64,000 nt of DNA, taken from Nocardia carnea. GTDB lineage: Bacteria > Actinomycetota > Actinomycetes > Mycobacteriales > Mycobacteriaceae. The translations under genes and the position numbers were made by a program. This document shows positions 1-8,467 of the stretch, piece after piece. Every line of letters starts with the position of its first letter. Within the stretch, counting starts at the first letter, position 1. Under the pieces are notes generated by a model. It was not told the DNA's origin. It did not search any database and was given only the letters and a program-made list of their open reading frames with translations. Location of the stretch: the NCBI RefSeq assembly GCF_029869215.1, contig NZ_JARWPM010000445.1, positions 1-64,000 on the forward strand. Reading direction: 5' to 3'.

Positions 1-206
1 TCCACCGCGTTTCCCCGGGGCCCGCCGCCCCCCCCGCCGGGGGGGCCGGCGGGTAGCGCCCGCCCGGGGCGTACGCCGTTCTTCCCCGGCCCGCCCCCCC
101 GGCGAATCCGGCCGCCCCCCCGACCTACGCGGCCGCGGGCATCTGCACCACCCGGCAACTCCCCCACCCGGCCGGCGCCGCCGGGGCGGCGCTGTGGTCG
201 CTCGGG
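1..206. other. Low-complexity G/C-rich window edge, no readable gene start
   Basis: The first ~120 bases are almost pure G and C with long homopolymer runs, far more extreme than anything else in the window. The reading frame of the following ligase is open from position 57, just after an in-frame TAG at 54-56. From about 123 it starts to resemble the N-terminal part of AMP-forming ligases (Thr-Tyr, then Gly-Val-Arg-Pro-Gly-Asp). The stretch before that looks scrambled. The simplest reading is a contig end or poorly resolved sequence, so the real 5' end of the first gene cannot be placed. Confidence 0.5.
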
Positions 207-1541
207 GTGCGGCCCGGCGACCGGGTCGCGGCCTGCCTGCCCAACGACCTCGATATCGTCGCCGCCTTCCACGGCGCGCAGCGCATCGGCGCGATCTGGG
301 CGGGCATCGGCGAAGCCATGGCCGCGGCCGAGCAGCAGTACCTGCACGATCTGATCGAGCCGAAGGTGGTCCTGGCGGGACCACGCTGCCAGGTCGGCTC
401 ACCGGCCCGCATCGACGCCGCGCAGTGGTCGGCCGCCCGGGATGCGCCGGCGGCGCCGCAGGTCGCGACCGACCTGGACGCGGCGGCCGGGATCGCGTTC
501 ACCAGCGGTACCTCCGGCAGGCCGAAAGCGGTGGTGCACAGCCAGCGCACCATGCTGCTGCCCGGCGCGGCCCTGGTCGCGACCCGCGGGTGGGGACCGG
601 ACCTGCGCAAGGGCGATAGCTTCCCGCTCACCATCCTGAATATGATCATCCTGTCCACCCTGCTCACCGCCCAGGCCGGTGGCTGCGCGGTGATCATGGA
701 CCGCCGCGACGCGGCCGGGGTCGCGGAATGGATCACGACCCGCGAGGTCACGGTCTGGAACGGCGCCCCCGCGCAACTCTTCGATCTGGCGGCCCGCCCG
801 GAACTCGACCTCGGTTCGCTACGGGAGGTCTGGAGCGGCGGCAGCGATACGCCGGACAACCTGCGCGAGGCCTTCGCCGCCGCACACGGCCTCGTCCCGC
901 GGGTCACCTACGGACTCAGCGAGGCCCCGACCGTCGTCTCCATCGATCCGCCCGGGGCACAGTGGCGTCCGCGCACGAGCGGCCGGGTGTTACCGCACTA
1001 CGACGTGGCCGCCTACGACGACGCCGGAAACCGGCTGGCGCCGGGCGAAACCGGCGAATTGCGCCTGGCCGGGCAGTCCACCGGACCATGGGCGGGCCTG
1101 TGGCGCCCACTGCTGGGGCACTGGGCCGACGGCGGGGTCCGGCCACTACCCGAGGGCCCGGTCGCCACCGGCGATATCGGCACGGTGGACGAGGCGGGCT
1201 GGCTCACACTGCTCGATCGCAAGAAGATGGTGATCATCCGCGGCGGCGCGAATATCTACCCGCTCGAGGTGGAACGCGTCCTGGATACCCATCCCGCGGT
1301 CGGCAAGGCCGCGGTCTGCGGGATACCGCACGAAAGGCTGGGCCAGCAGGTCGCGGCGGTGATCGAAACGAACGGAGCCCAGGTGGATTTCACCGAACTC
1401 GCCGAATACTGCCGCAGCGAGCTCGCCGGCTACAAAGTCCCCGAGGTGTGGGCCGCCGTCGAGTCGCTACCCACCAACGCCATGGGCAAAGTGGTGCGCA
1501 CCGAACTCCCCGGAATCATCACCGCCGCGGGTACCTCGTGA
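207..1541 (+). CDS. AMP-forming acyl-CoA synthetase (FadD-like), N-terminus incomplete
   Basis: ANL-superfamily ligase that would activate a carboxylic acid with ATP and CoA. Visible motifs in order are the phosphate-binding loop FTSGTSGRPKAVVHS (about residues 98-112), the adenylate motif TYGLSEAPT (about 233-241), the hinge region TGDIG followed by LLDRKKMVIIRGGANIYPLE (about 320-352), and the C-terminal catalytic lysine in TNAMGKVVRTEL. At 444 residues from the only possible start (GTG 207) it is about 60 residues shorter than usual. The frame continues upstream into the poor sequence at the window edge, so the true start is probably lost rather than the protein being short. Its stop overlaps the GTG of the next gene (GTGA), indicating translational coupling to the SDR. 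The substrate is not known. Confidence 0.85.
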   Translation: MRPGDRVAACLPNDLDIVAAFHGAQRIGAIWAGIGEAMAAAEQQYLHDLIEPKVVLAGPRCQVGSPARIDAAQWSAARDAPAAPQVATDLDAAAGIAFTSGTSGRPKAVVHSQRTMLLPGAALVATRGWGPDLRKGDSFPLTILNMIILSTLLTAQAGGCAVIMDRRDAAGVAEWITTREVTVWNGAPAQLFDLAARPELDLGSLREVWSGGSDTPDNLREAFAAAHGLVPRVTYGLSEAPTVVSIDPPGAQWRPRTSGRVLPHYDVAAYDDAGNRLAPGETGELRLAGQSTGPWAGLWRPLLGHWADGGVRPLPEGPVATGDIGTVDEAGWLTLLDRKKMVIIRGGANIYPLEVERVLDTHPAVGKAAVCGIPHERLGQQVAAVIETNGAQVDFTELAEYCRSELAGYKVPEVWAAVESLPTNAMGKVVRTELPGIITAAGTS

Positions 1542-2524
1542 GCGGGTCACGTCCGGAGTCTGCGCCGCCGAGTGGCCGCGCCGAGGCCACACCGCCGCTA
1601 TTCGGATACGGCACGACCGAACCGGGCTCGGAGGCAGTGCCCGACCCGGCGCCCGCAGCGGATCGAGGCGATCCGCGGGCACCGGGCGAGACGGCGGCAG
1701 GGCACCACAAGCATGCCGGGCCCGCGCATGCTCCGGAACACCCCCGGGCCGCCGGTGATCCCGTGGCCGCCCTGCAGTCGTTCACGCTCGACGGCAGGGC
1801 CGCGATCGTCACCGGCGCGTCGTCCGGGCTGGGCGCCGCGGTGAGCCGGACCCTCGCCGCGCTGGGCGCGCGGGTGGCCCTGGTCGCGCGGCGGCGCGAG
1901 CGGCTGGCGGATCTGGCCGCCGAGATCGACGGATTCGCCCTGGCTTGCGACCTTTCCGACCCCGCCGCGATCGCCGGGATCGGACCGGCGGTGGCCGAGC
2001 GGCTGGGCCCGCCGGAGATCCTGATCAATGCCGCGGGGAACCGTTTCGGCACCGAACGCGCGGAATCGGAACCACTCGACGATATCCGCCGCACCCTGGA
2101 CCTGAACCTCGTGGCGCCACTCCTTATGGCCCAGCAGGTGTTCCCCTATATGCGTGATTTCGGGCGCGGCGCGATCGTGAACATTTCCTCGATCAGCGGG
2201 CGCGTCGGTGTCCCCGGCATTCCGCAGGCGTCGTACGCCGCGAGCAAGGCCGGATTGTCCGGGCTCACCGCGGAACTCGCCGTGCAATGGGCACGATATT
2301 CGATCCGGGTGAATACGGTGGCGCCGGGGTTCTTCCGCAGCGAGATCACCGGCAGTCTGTACGACAGCGAGCGCGGCGCCGAATATCTGCGGCGCAATAT
2401 TCCGCTGCCCACCGAAGGGACCGCCGAGGACATGGTCGGCGCGATCGTCTGGCTGGCCGGCGACGCGGGGCGCTATGTCACCGGGCAGACCATCGTCGTC
2501 GACGGCGGTTGGACCGCGCGCTGA
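1538..2524 (+). CDS. Short-chain dehydrogenase/reductase (SDR)
   Basis: Rossmann-fold NAD(P)-dependent oxidoreductase, probably acting on a hydroxyacyl- or ketoacyl-CoA in this degradation cluster. It shows the cofactor loop TGASSGLG, an NAAG variant of the usual NNAG motif, and the Ser-Tyr-Lys catalytic set (SSISGRVG and YAASKAG). The start chosen is GTG 1538, which overlaps the ligase stop by 4 bp. It gives 328 residues with a ~75-residue Pro/Ala/Gly-rich, probably disordered N-terminal tail. An in-frame GTG at 1763 would give a normal 253-residue SDR and cannot be excluded, since neither start has a strong ribosome binding site. The gene ends just before the operator region of the next gene. 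Confidence 0.82.
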   Translation: MSGSRPESAPPSGRAEATPPLFGYGTTEPGSEAVPDPAPAADRGDPRAPGETAAGHHKHAGPAHAPEHPRAAGDPVAALQSFTLDGRAAIVTGASSGLGAAVSRTLAALGARVALVARRRERLADLAAEIDGFALACDLSDPAAIAGIGPAVAERLGPPEILINAAGNRFGTERAESEPLDDIRRTLDLNLVAPLLMAQQVFPYMRDFGRGAIVNISSISGRVGVPGIPQASYAASKAGLSGLTAELAVQWARYSIRVNTVAPGFFRSEITGSLYDSERGAEYLRRNIPLPTEGTAEDMVGAIVWLAGDAGRYVTGQTIVVDGGWTAR

Positions 2525-2540
2525 CGGCCCGGCCAGGGTG

Positions 2541-2597
2541 TTGACACCGGCAACGACGAGTGAGAATATGATTCTTGATTTGGAGAATCGCACTCTC
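2541..2597 (+). promoter_or_regulatory. Promoter with tandem 15-bp operators (site pair A)
   Basis: Two copies of the window-wide palindrome lie here: GAGAATATGATTCTT at 2562-2576 and GAGAATCGCACTCTC at 2583-2597, centres 21 bp apart (two helical turns). A TTGACA box at 2541-2546 is a good -35 element, and a -10-like sequence falls inside the first operator. A bound repressor would therefore cover the core promoter. The first gene downstream is the AcuI-type reductase at 2697. The related sites elsewhere are at 14813, 34864, 44583, 45387, 50367 and 57541. Confidence 0.72.
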
Positions 2598-2696
2598 CAT
2601 GGCGCGAGCGGACCGGCACCCGTCCACCGAACCGATGCCGTTCGAGATGCTGGATCGGCACATATCCGAACGGATCGAGGAAGGACCACATCACCG

Positions 2697-3680
2697 ATGT
2701 TCTCCGCAGTTGTCATCACCAAGGGCGAAGCCGGCCCCGAAGTCGAACTCACCGGCCTGGCGGAAGACCGGTTGCCCGAGGGTGACGTCGAGATCCAGGT
2801 GGCCTACTCCACCCTCAACTACAAAGACGCCCTCGCGATCACCGGCGCCTCCCCCGTGGTGCGCACATTCCCGATGGTCCCCGGTATCGACCTCGCCGGC
2901 ACGGTGACAAGCAGTAGCCACGCCCGCTGGTCCGCCGGGGACAAGGTCGTGCTCAACGGCTGGGGAGTCGGCGAAACCCATTGGGGCGGCCTCGCGCAGC
3001 GCGCCCGGCTCAACGGTGACTGGCTCATTCCGCTCCCCGCCGAATTCACCGAACGCCAGGCCATGGCGATCGGCACCGCCGGCTATACCGCCGCGCTGTG
3101 TGTGGACGCATTGCTGAACCACGGCCTCACCCCGGACGCCGGCGAAATACTGGTGACCGGCGCAACCGGCGGCGTCGGCAGTGTCGCCATCGCCCTGCTC
3201 ACCAAGGCAGGCTTCGCCGTCGCCGCCGCCACCGGCAAGGCCGGCGAACACGCCTACCTGAAGCAGCTCGGCGCCACCACGGTCGTGGACCGCGCCGAAC
3301 TCGCCGAGAAGGGTAAACCGCTGCAGAAAGAACGCTGGGCCGGTGTCGTCGACACCGCTGGCAGCCATACGCTGGCCAATGCCGCCGCCCAGACCCGCTA
3401 CGGCGGCGCGGTGGCCGCGTGCGGGCTGGCGCAGGGTATGGATTTCCCGGCGACCGTCGCCCCGTTCATCCTGCGCGGCGTCTCGCTGCTGGGTGTGGAC
3501 AGCGTGATGGCGCCCGTGCAGAAACGTCTCGACGCCTGGGCCCGGCTGGCCCGCGACCTCGACCCCGCCGTACTCGACTCGATCGCCCGGGAAATCTCCC
3601 TCGGCGAGGCGATCGAAGCGGCCGGCGGGTTCGTCGCGGGTACCGTCCGCGGCCGCATAGTCGTCGATGTGAACCGCTGA
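2697..3680 (+). CDS. acuI: AcuI/YhdH-type zinc-independent medium-chain reductase
   Basis: Medium-chain dehydrogenase/reductase of the quinone-oxidoreductase group, closest by motif to AcuI/YhdH, whose known members reduce acrylyl-CoA to propionyl-CoA with NADPH. The characteristic segments are [23 protein letters not shown] and [11 protein letters not shown], followed by the nucleotide-binding loop [10 protein letters not shown]. No zinc ligands are seen. The start ATG 2697 gives 327 residues, the family length, and has an AGGAAGG sequence 12 bases upstream; the longer open frame back to 2475 is not needed. It follows the tandem operators by 100 bp and precedes the dehydratase by 13 bp. Acrylyl-CoA or another short 2-enoyl-CoA is a likely substrate, but this is inferred from the family. 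Confidence 0.85.
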   Translation: MFSAVVITKGEAGPEVELTGLAEDRLPEGDVEIQVAYSTLNYKDALAITGASPVVRTFPMVPGIDLAGTVTSSSHARWSAGDKVVLNGWGVGETHWGGLAQRARLNGDWLIPLPAEFTERQAMAIGTAGYTAALCVDALLNHGLTPDAGEILVTGATGGVGSVAIALLTKAGFAVAAATGKAGEHAYLKQLGATTVVDRAELAEKGKPLQKERWAGVVDTAGSHTLANAAAQTRYGGAVAACGLAQGMDFPATVAPFILRGVSLLGVDSVMAPVQKRLDAWARLARDLDPAVLDSIAREISLGEAIEAAGGFVAGTVRGRIVVDVNR

Positions 3681-3693
3681 GCAGGAGTTATTC

Positions 3694-4887
3694 GTGACCG
3701 AGAAGGCGACCGAAGCCCCCGTCGAGCTCGACCTGAGCGATGTCGACCACCGCGTGGGCAAACCGATCGGCGGCGGCCAACTGTGGGATCCGTGCAGTAC
3801 CTCGGATATCCGGCGCTGGGTGATGGCAATGGACTATCCGAATCCGCTGCACTGGGATCAGGAGTTCGCACGCGAATCCCGGTACGGCGGGCTCGTGGCG
3901 CCGCAGTCGATCGCGGTCGCCCTCGATTACGGTCACGGCGCGGCACCGGCCTGCGTGGGGCATATCCCGAACAGCCATTTGATCTTCGGCGGCGAGGAGT
4001 GGTGGTTCTACGGTTGCCCTGTGCGGCCCGGTGACCAGCTGTTCCAGGAACGGCGGTTCCACGACTACAAGGTGGCGGAGACGAAATTCGCCGGGCCCAC
4101 CATGTTCTCCCGCGGCGATACCGTGCACCGCAACCAGCACGGGGCACTCGTCGCCAAGGAACGGTCCACGGCGATCCGCTATCTCGCCGAAGAAGCGAAC
4201 AAACGCGGTATGTACGAGAACCAGCTGGGCGAGATCAAGAAGTGGACGGCCACCGAACTCGCCGAGGTCGACGCGTTGCGCACCGAATGGCTCCATTCGA
4301 ACCGGCTCGGGGTCTCACCGCATTTCGACGAGGTGAAGGTCGGCGACAAACTGCCGCGCCGGGTGATCGGCCCGCACAGTATCGCCAGTTTCACCACCGA
4401 ATACCGGGCGTTCCTCTTCAATATCTGGGGCACGTTCCGGTGGACGGCACCCGCGGGGATCGAGGATCCGTGGGTCTACCAGGATCCGGGCTGGACCGAA
4501 GGGTTCGGCTTCGACGAAGAAGGCGCGAAGATCGACCCGCGTCTGCGTGACGGACTTTATGTGGGGCCCTCGCGCGGCCATATCGATGCCGACAAAGCAA
4601 GTGATGTGGGCATGGCCCGCGCCTACGGGTACGGGGCGACCATGGGCGCCTGGTGTACGGACTATCTCGCCTATTGGGCCGGAAACGACGGGATGGTCCG
4701 GCACACCAAGGCCGATTTCCGGGGGCCCGCGTTCGAAGGCGATGTCACCTATTTCGACGCCGAGATCGTGGACAAGACGCCGGAATCGTCCTGGGGTGTG
4801 CCGCTGGTCCAGGTGAAGCTGAAACTCACCAACCAGGACGGCGGTGTGCTGGTGTCCTGCACCGCCGAGGTCGAACTTCCGCTGTAG
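3694..4887 (+). CDS. MaoC-like double-hotdog acyl dehydratase
   Basis: Protein of 397 residues starting at GTG 3694 with a GCAGGAG ribosome binding site. The N-terminal half (about 1-170) resembles the FAS1-type N-terminal dehydratase domain (segments MDYPNPLHWD and APQSIAV). The C-terminal half (about 210-397) is a second hotdog repeat (IASFTTEYRAF, then HTKADFRGPAFEGDVTYFDA). Such fused dehydratases hydrate or dehydrate 2-enoyl-CoA thioesters with bulky acyl chains. It is 13 bp downstream of acuI and probably co-transcribed with it. The exact catalytic Asp/His pair could not be assigned with certainty by eye. Confidence 0.78.
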   Translation: MTEKATEAPVELDLSDVDHRVGKPIGGGQLWDPCSTSDIRRWVMAMDYPNPLHWDQEFARESRYGGLVAPQSIAVALDYGHGAAPACVGHIPNSHLIFGGEEWWFYGCPVRPGDQLFQERRFHDYKVAETKFAGPTMFSRGDTVHRNQHGALVAKERSTAIRYLAEEANKRGMYENQLGEIKKWTATELAEVDALRTEWLHSNRLGVSPHFDEVKVGDKLPRRVIGPHSIASFTTEYRAFLFNIWGTFRWTAPAGIEDPWVYQDPGWTEGFGFDEEGAKIDPRLRDGLYVGPSRGHIDADKASDVGMARAYGYGATMGAWCTDYLAYWAGNDGMVRHTKADFRGPAFEGDVTYFDAEIVDKTPESSWGVPLVQVKLKLTNQDGGVLVSCTAEVELPL

Positions 4888-5010
4888 GACGACACCCGGC
4901 ATCTGCGCACCGCGGGACCCCGGAACCACGGACCGGCGTGATGGAGTGCCGGCCCTCGACAGCACCGTTGTGCGCCGCGTGCGGAGCACCACCAGAGAGG
5001 AACACCGGCG

Positions 5011-6708
5011 ATGAGCACCGGGACCCAGCAGACCCCCGACCCGGCGATCGTCGCCGGCCCGCCCCTTGCCGACGAACCCGGTTTGGGCACGCTCACGCTA
5101 CCGGGGTTCCTCCGGGAAGTGACCGAGTCCTACGCCGATCGGACCGCGCTGATCTCGCCCGAGGACGGGACCGAATGGACCTACACCGACCTGTGGGACC
5201 GCGCGAACGAGGTCGCCCGGGCGCTGCGGGCATGTGGTGTCGGGAAGGACGGCCGCGTCGGTGTGCTCATGACCAATCGCGCCGAATGGCTGGCCGCGGT
5301 TTTCGGCGCCTCGCTGGCGGGCGGGGTCGCGGTGGCGCTGAGTACCTTCTCCACGCAACCGGAACTCGATCATCTGCTGCGGATGTCCGGTGTCTCGGTG
5401 CTGTTGTTCGAACGCCGGGTCGCGAAAACCGATTTCGCCGAGGTATTGGCAGGTCTGGAACCGCAATTCGGTACCACCGATCCCGGCGCCGTGGCATCGG
5501 CCGAATATCCGTTCCTGCGGTATGCCGCCGTGGTGGGCGATCCGCTTCCCAGGACGGCGATCGAGAGCTGGGCCGATTTCCTGGCCCGCGGCAAGGACAC
5601 CGACCCCGCACTGATCACCGCGACGGCGGCGACCGTACAGCCCAGCGATACCGCGGTGCTGTTCTTCTCTTCCGGCACGACGAGCAAGCCGAAAGGTATC
5701 CGCAGCGCACATCGCGGTGTCGCGATCCAGCTGTGGCGGTTCCGCCGCATGTTCGGTTTCGGCCCCGGCGACGAGGTCCGGTGCTGGACCGCCAACGGTT
5801 TCTTCTGGTCCGGAAACTTCGGCCAGGCGCTGGGCGCGACTCTCGCCGCCGGCGGCACCCTGATCCTGCAGTCGATGTTCGACGCCGAGGCGGCACTGGA
5901 CCTCATGCAGGCCCATCGGGTCACCTTCCCGGTGTCGTGGCCGCATCAGCACGCCCAGCTCCAGGGCGCCCCGAACTGGGACACCGTGGATCTGAGCAGC
6001 CTGAAGTTCGTGGACCGCGATCTGCCGCTGGCCACCCACCCCACTATCGATACCGACTGGACCGAACCGGGCCACGCCTACGGCAATACCGAAACCTTCA
6101 CCATCACCACCTGTTTTCCCGCCTGCACGCCGGAAGAGGTGATCGCGGGCAGCAGCGGCGTACCGCTGCCCGGAGTCACGGTGAAGATCGCCGATCCGCT
6201 CACCGGCGCCACCCTGCGCCGGGGCGAGCACGGCGAGATCTGCGTCAAAAGCCCCACCCTCATGCTCGGTTATGTGGGCACGCCGCTCGACGAGACTCTC
6301 GACGAGGACGGCTACTTCCACACCGGCGACGGCGGATACCTCGACGACGCCGGCCGCCTCTACTGGGAAGGCCGGCTCACCGACATCATCAAGACCGGCG
6401 GCGCGAACGTATCCCCGCTCGAGGTCGACGAGGTCCTCGCCCAGTATCCCGGCGTGAAGATCGGCCGCACCGTGGGTGTCCCGCACGAAACCCTGGGTGA
6501 AATGGTCGTGGCCTGCGTGGTCCCGCATACCGGGCACACCCTCGAAGCCGCCGGAATCCGCGACCACCTGCGCACCCGGCTCGCCAGCTACAAGGTTCCG
6601 CGCGAAATCCTGTTCTTCACCGAAGACGACCTTTCGCTCAGCTCGAGCGCCAAGATCAAAGCCGGCGACCTCCGCACCCTGGCGGCGCGACGACTCGCCA
6701 CCGGGTAG
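5011..6708 (+). CDS. AMP-forming acyl-CoA synthetase (FadD-like)
   Basis: Full-length ANL ligase of 565 residues. Motifs are FFSSGTTSKPKGIRSAHRG (about 215-233), the adenylate-binding YGNTETFTIT, the TGDGGYLDD/LTDIIKTGGANVSPLEV hinge region, and the C-terminal lysine in SSSAKIKAGDL. It should convert a carboxylic acid to its CoA thioester via the acyl-adenylate. The ATG at 5011 is preceded by AGAGAGG at a good distance. It lies 123 bp after the dehydratase, so it is likely the last gene of the operator-controlled unit starting at 2697. It is the second of three ligases in the window, and the substrate is not known. Confidence 0.88.
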   Translation: MSTGTQQTPDPAIVAGPPLADEPGLGTLTLPGFLREVTESYADRTALISPEDGTEWTYTDLWDRANEVARALRACGVGKDGRVGVLMTNRAEWLAAVFGASLAGGVAVALSTFSTQPELDHLLRMSGVSVLLFERRVAKTDFAEVLAGLEPQFGTTDPGAVASAEYPFLRYAAVVGDPLPRTAIESWADFLARGKDTDPALITATAATVQPSDTAVLFFSSGTTSKPKGIRSAHRGVAIQLWRFRRMFGFGPGDEVRCWTANGFFWSGNFGQALGATLAAGGTLILQSMFDAEAALDLMQAHRVTFPVSWPHQHAQLQGAPNWDTVDLSSLKFVDRDLPLATHPTIDTDWTEPGHAYGNTETFTITTCFPACTPEEVIAGSSGVPLPGVTVKIADPLTGATLRRGEHGEICVKSPTLMLGYVGTPLDETLDEDGYFHTGDGGYLDDAGRLYWEGRLTDIIKTGGANVSPLEVDEVLAQYPGVKIGRTVGVPHETLGEMVVACVVPHTGHTLEAAGIRDHLRTRLASYKVPREILFFTEDDLSLSSSAKIKAGDLRTLAARRLATG

Positions 6709-6829
6709 GCCGGCGCCGAACGTGTCATTCAGCGGGAAAGAATCCCGGAGTTCTCGCACACAGCGCTTAACGTACGGTTCCGGCCACTGCCACCTTCTAC
6801 CGTGGCCGGTCCCAACCGGAGGAGTTCTC
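6709..6829 (+). terminator. Intergenic hairpins between ligase and phosphatase
   Basis: Two inverted repeats are visible: CGGGA/TCCCG at 6733-6747 with a 5-base loop, and the perfect 8-bp pair CCGGCCAC (6780-6787) / GTGGCCGG (6802-6809) with a 14-base loop. The second ends only 9 bases before the GGAGGAG ribosome binding site of the phosphatase. Neither is followed by a T run. They may act as an actinobacterial-type terminator for the upstream operon or as a leader structure. The assignment is weak. Confidence 0.3.
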
Positions 6830-7546
6830 GTGTATCCGATCGAAACACGCCTGTCCGCGATGCTCGGCGCGGTGATCGCGGCGGTGGCGATTCTCGTCGC
6901 CGGCGGCGGTACCGCGGTCGCCGAGCCACACACCGGTGAAATGTTCCTCACCTTCATCCGCCACGGCGAATCGGCCGGCAACGCCTCCGGCCTCATCGAC
7001 ACCTCGACCCCGGGCCCCGAACTGACCGACAAAGGCTGGGCCCAAGCCGACGCGGTAGCCGCGTACCTGGCCGATTGCACATTCGACGGTATCTACGCCT
7101 CGAAAATGATCCGGACCCAGCAGACAGCGAAGCCGACCTCGGACCGGTGTCACCTTCCGGTGACTGTCGAACCCGGTCTCCACGAGATCGAGGCCGGGAT
7201 CTACGAAGGCCGGCCGGAGCACGAGGCGGGCCTGAACTATTTCCAGGCGCCGCTCCAGTGGATCCAGGGCAATCTGGACGCCCGCATTCCCGGCTCGATC
7301 AACGGCCACGAGTTCAAGCAGCGGATGGACGATTCGATCCGCGATATCCGCAATCGCGGCAGCAAGCGCGCGACGATCTTCTCCCACGGCGGCGCCATCA
7401 TGATCTGGACGGCCATGTCCGTCACCGACCCCGACCTGAGCACACTGCAGAACGACCCGTTGCAGAACACCGGCCGCGTCGTAGTGAAGGGCACCCCGGA
7501 CAAGGGCTGGAAGCTCGTCTCCTGGGACGGCACCCCCACCGCGTGA
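6830..7546 (+). CDS. Secreted histidine phosphatase (phosphoglycerate-mutase-like)
   Basis: The protein starts at GTG 6830 behind a strong GGAGGAG. Residues ~8-31 form a hydrophobic signal segment ending in Ala-rich sequence with a plausible cleavage after TAVA. The mature part begins with the histidine-phosphatase signature FIRHGESAG (His45 as phospho-acceptor) and has the second catalytic histidine in FSHGGAIMIW. Total length is 238 residues. It is therefore probably an exported phosphomonoesterase; the substrate is not indicated. It is not obviously part of the catabolic operons around it and is followed by a convergent VapBC pair. Confidence 0.82.
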   Translation: MYPIETRLSAMLGAVIAAVAILVAGGGTAVAEPHTGEMFLTFIRHGESAGNASGLIDTSTPGPELTDKGWAQADAVAAYLADCTFDGIYASKMIRTQQTAKPTSDRCHLPVTVEPGLHEIEAGIYEGRPEHEAGLNYFQAPLQWIQGNLDARIPGSINGHEFKQRMDDSIRDIRNRGSKRATIFSHGGAIMIWTAMSVTDPDLSTLQNDPLQNTGRVVVKGTPDKGWKLVSWDGTPTA

Positions 7547-7694
7547 CCCCGATAACCGGTTGCCTCGCCCGGCCACGCCGGCCCCGCGACACGCCACCCG
7601 GATCGGATCGATCGGATCCCTGCCGCCAGGGCATCGGTTCGATCCGAGTGCCGTCTCGCCCGACAGGAACTGACCGCCTTCACCCTCGCCCGAA

Positions 7695-8105
7695 TCAGAT
7701 TTTGATGATGGTGGCGTGACCGCCACAGAGTGCGGTCAGGTCGTCAGGGTCGGAAGTGAGTACGGTGACGGGGCCGGCAGCGGCAAGCGCGGTGGCGGAG
7801 AGCATGGCATCGATAGCGTATTTGTGGCCATGCAATTTCACGTCGGCGAGCAACGCGGCGGCGTGGCGCGCGAGGGACTCGGTGACCGGTTCGATCACAA
7901 GCCGGGAAAGCGTCCATTCCAAAGCTGGACGTTTGATCCGGGGATGAACTACCTCGACCAAAGTGGCGGCGGAGGTAATGACGCGCATGTCATCGGCACG
8001 GGCCAAGGCCAACCAGCCGGTCACCGCACGGTCGCGCAAAACGGCCTTGGCGAGCCCTTCACTATCGAGAACCAGCGTACCGCCAGGGGCCACGGATCCG
8101 CTCAC
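7695..8105 (-). CDS. vapC: VapC-type PIN-domain toxin
   Basis: 136-residue PIN-domain ribonuclease. The four acidic residues that bind metal in this fold can be placed: Asp14 (LVLDSEG), Glu51 (TLVEVV), Asp99 (YAIDAMLSATAL) and Asp119 (TSDPDDL). Members cleave tRNA or other RNA when released from the antitoxin. The start overlaps the stop of the antitoxin gene by 4 bp, the usual antitoxin-first toxin-antitoxin arrangement. The pair sits between two convergent catabolic units and has no functional link to them. Confidence 0.86.
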   Translation of the reverse strand: MSGSVAPGGTLVLDSEGLAKAVLRDRAVTGWLALARADDMRVITSAATLVEVVHPRIKRPALEWTLSRLVIEPVTESLARHAAALLADVKLHGHKYAIDAMLSATALAAAGPVTVLTSDPDDLTALCGGHATIIKI

Positions 8106-8353
8106 GCAGCGTTTCCCTTCCCCCGTCGGGCCTTCAGTAGCTGATCCCGCAGAGCCTGGATCTCTTCCTCACCGACCGGGCCGTGTTCCGCTTCGGCGAC
8201 CTTGATGAGTTCGTCGAGATTATCTCGCTCGATCTGACGTGCGACCGCAGCGGCAACGTATGCAGAGAGCCCCGAGGGACCGCCCCGCTTCCGGGCTGCC
8301 TCGGCGAGGTCACGGGGCATGGTGATCGAATATTTCGCGGTACGCTCGCTCAT
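8102..8353 (-). CDS. vapB: VapB-type ribbon-helix-helix antitoxin
   Basis: 83-residue protein beginning with the ribbon-helix-helix pattern KYSITMPRDLAEAARKRG, which would bind the promoter DNA, followed by a helical, charged C-terminal part (about 45-83) expected to wrap the toxin. It is immediately upstream of the PIN toxin and overlaps it by 4 bp. Neutralisation of the toxin and autorepression are expected from the family. No operator could be recognised with confidence in the 114 bp upstream. Confidence 0.82.
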   Translation of the reverse strand: MSERTAKYSITMPRDLAEAARKRGGPSGLSAYVAAAVARQIERDNLDELIKVAEAEHGPVGEEEIQALRDQLLKARRGKGNAA

Positions 8354-8467
8354 GCCACCTATCCTACCGCCGATGCTCCTCCCGCGGCATTCCCCGTCGA
8401 ACCAACTGGGCGACCTTGGCGCCGCCCTCTGTTGCAGCGGACTGCGGGTACGACACCGACGATCGGC

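Noticed and set aside
728-1537. Upstream extension of the SDR frame
   Set aside because: It overlaps the ligase in another frame with no SDR similarity; the GTGA overlap at 1538 marks the likely start.
5098-7080. A 660-codon open frame on the minus strand
   Set aside because: It lies fully antisense to the ligase at 5011 and the phosphatase, which have clear motifs. Long antisense frames are common at this GC content, and its product shows no domain.
7600-7640. Repeated GATCGGATCGATCGGATC sequence as an operator or terminator
   Set aside because: The repeats do not form a consistent palindrome or a hairpin with a T run.
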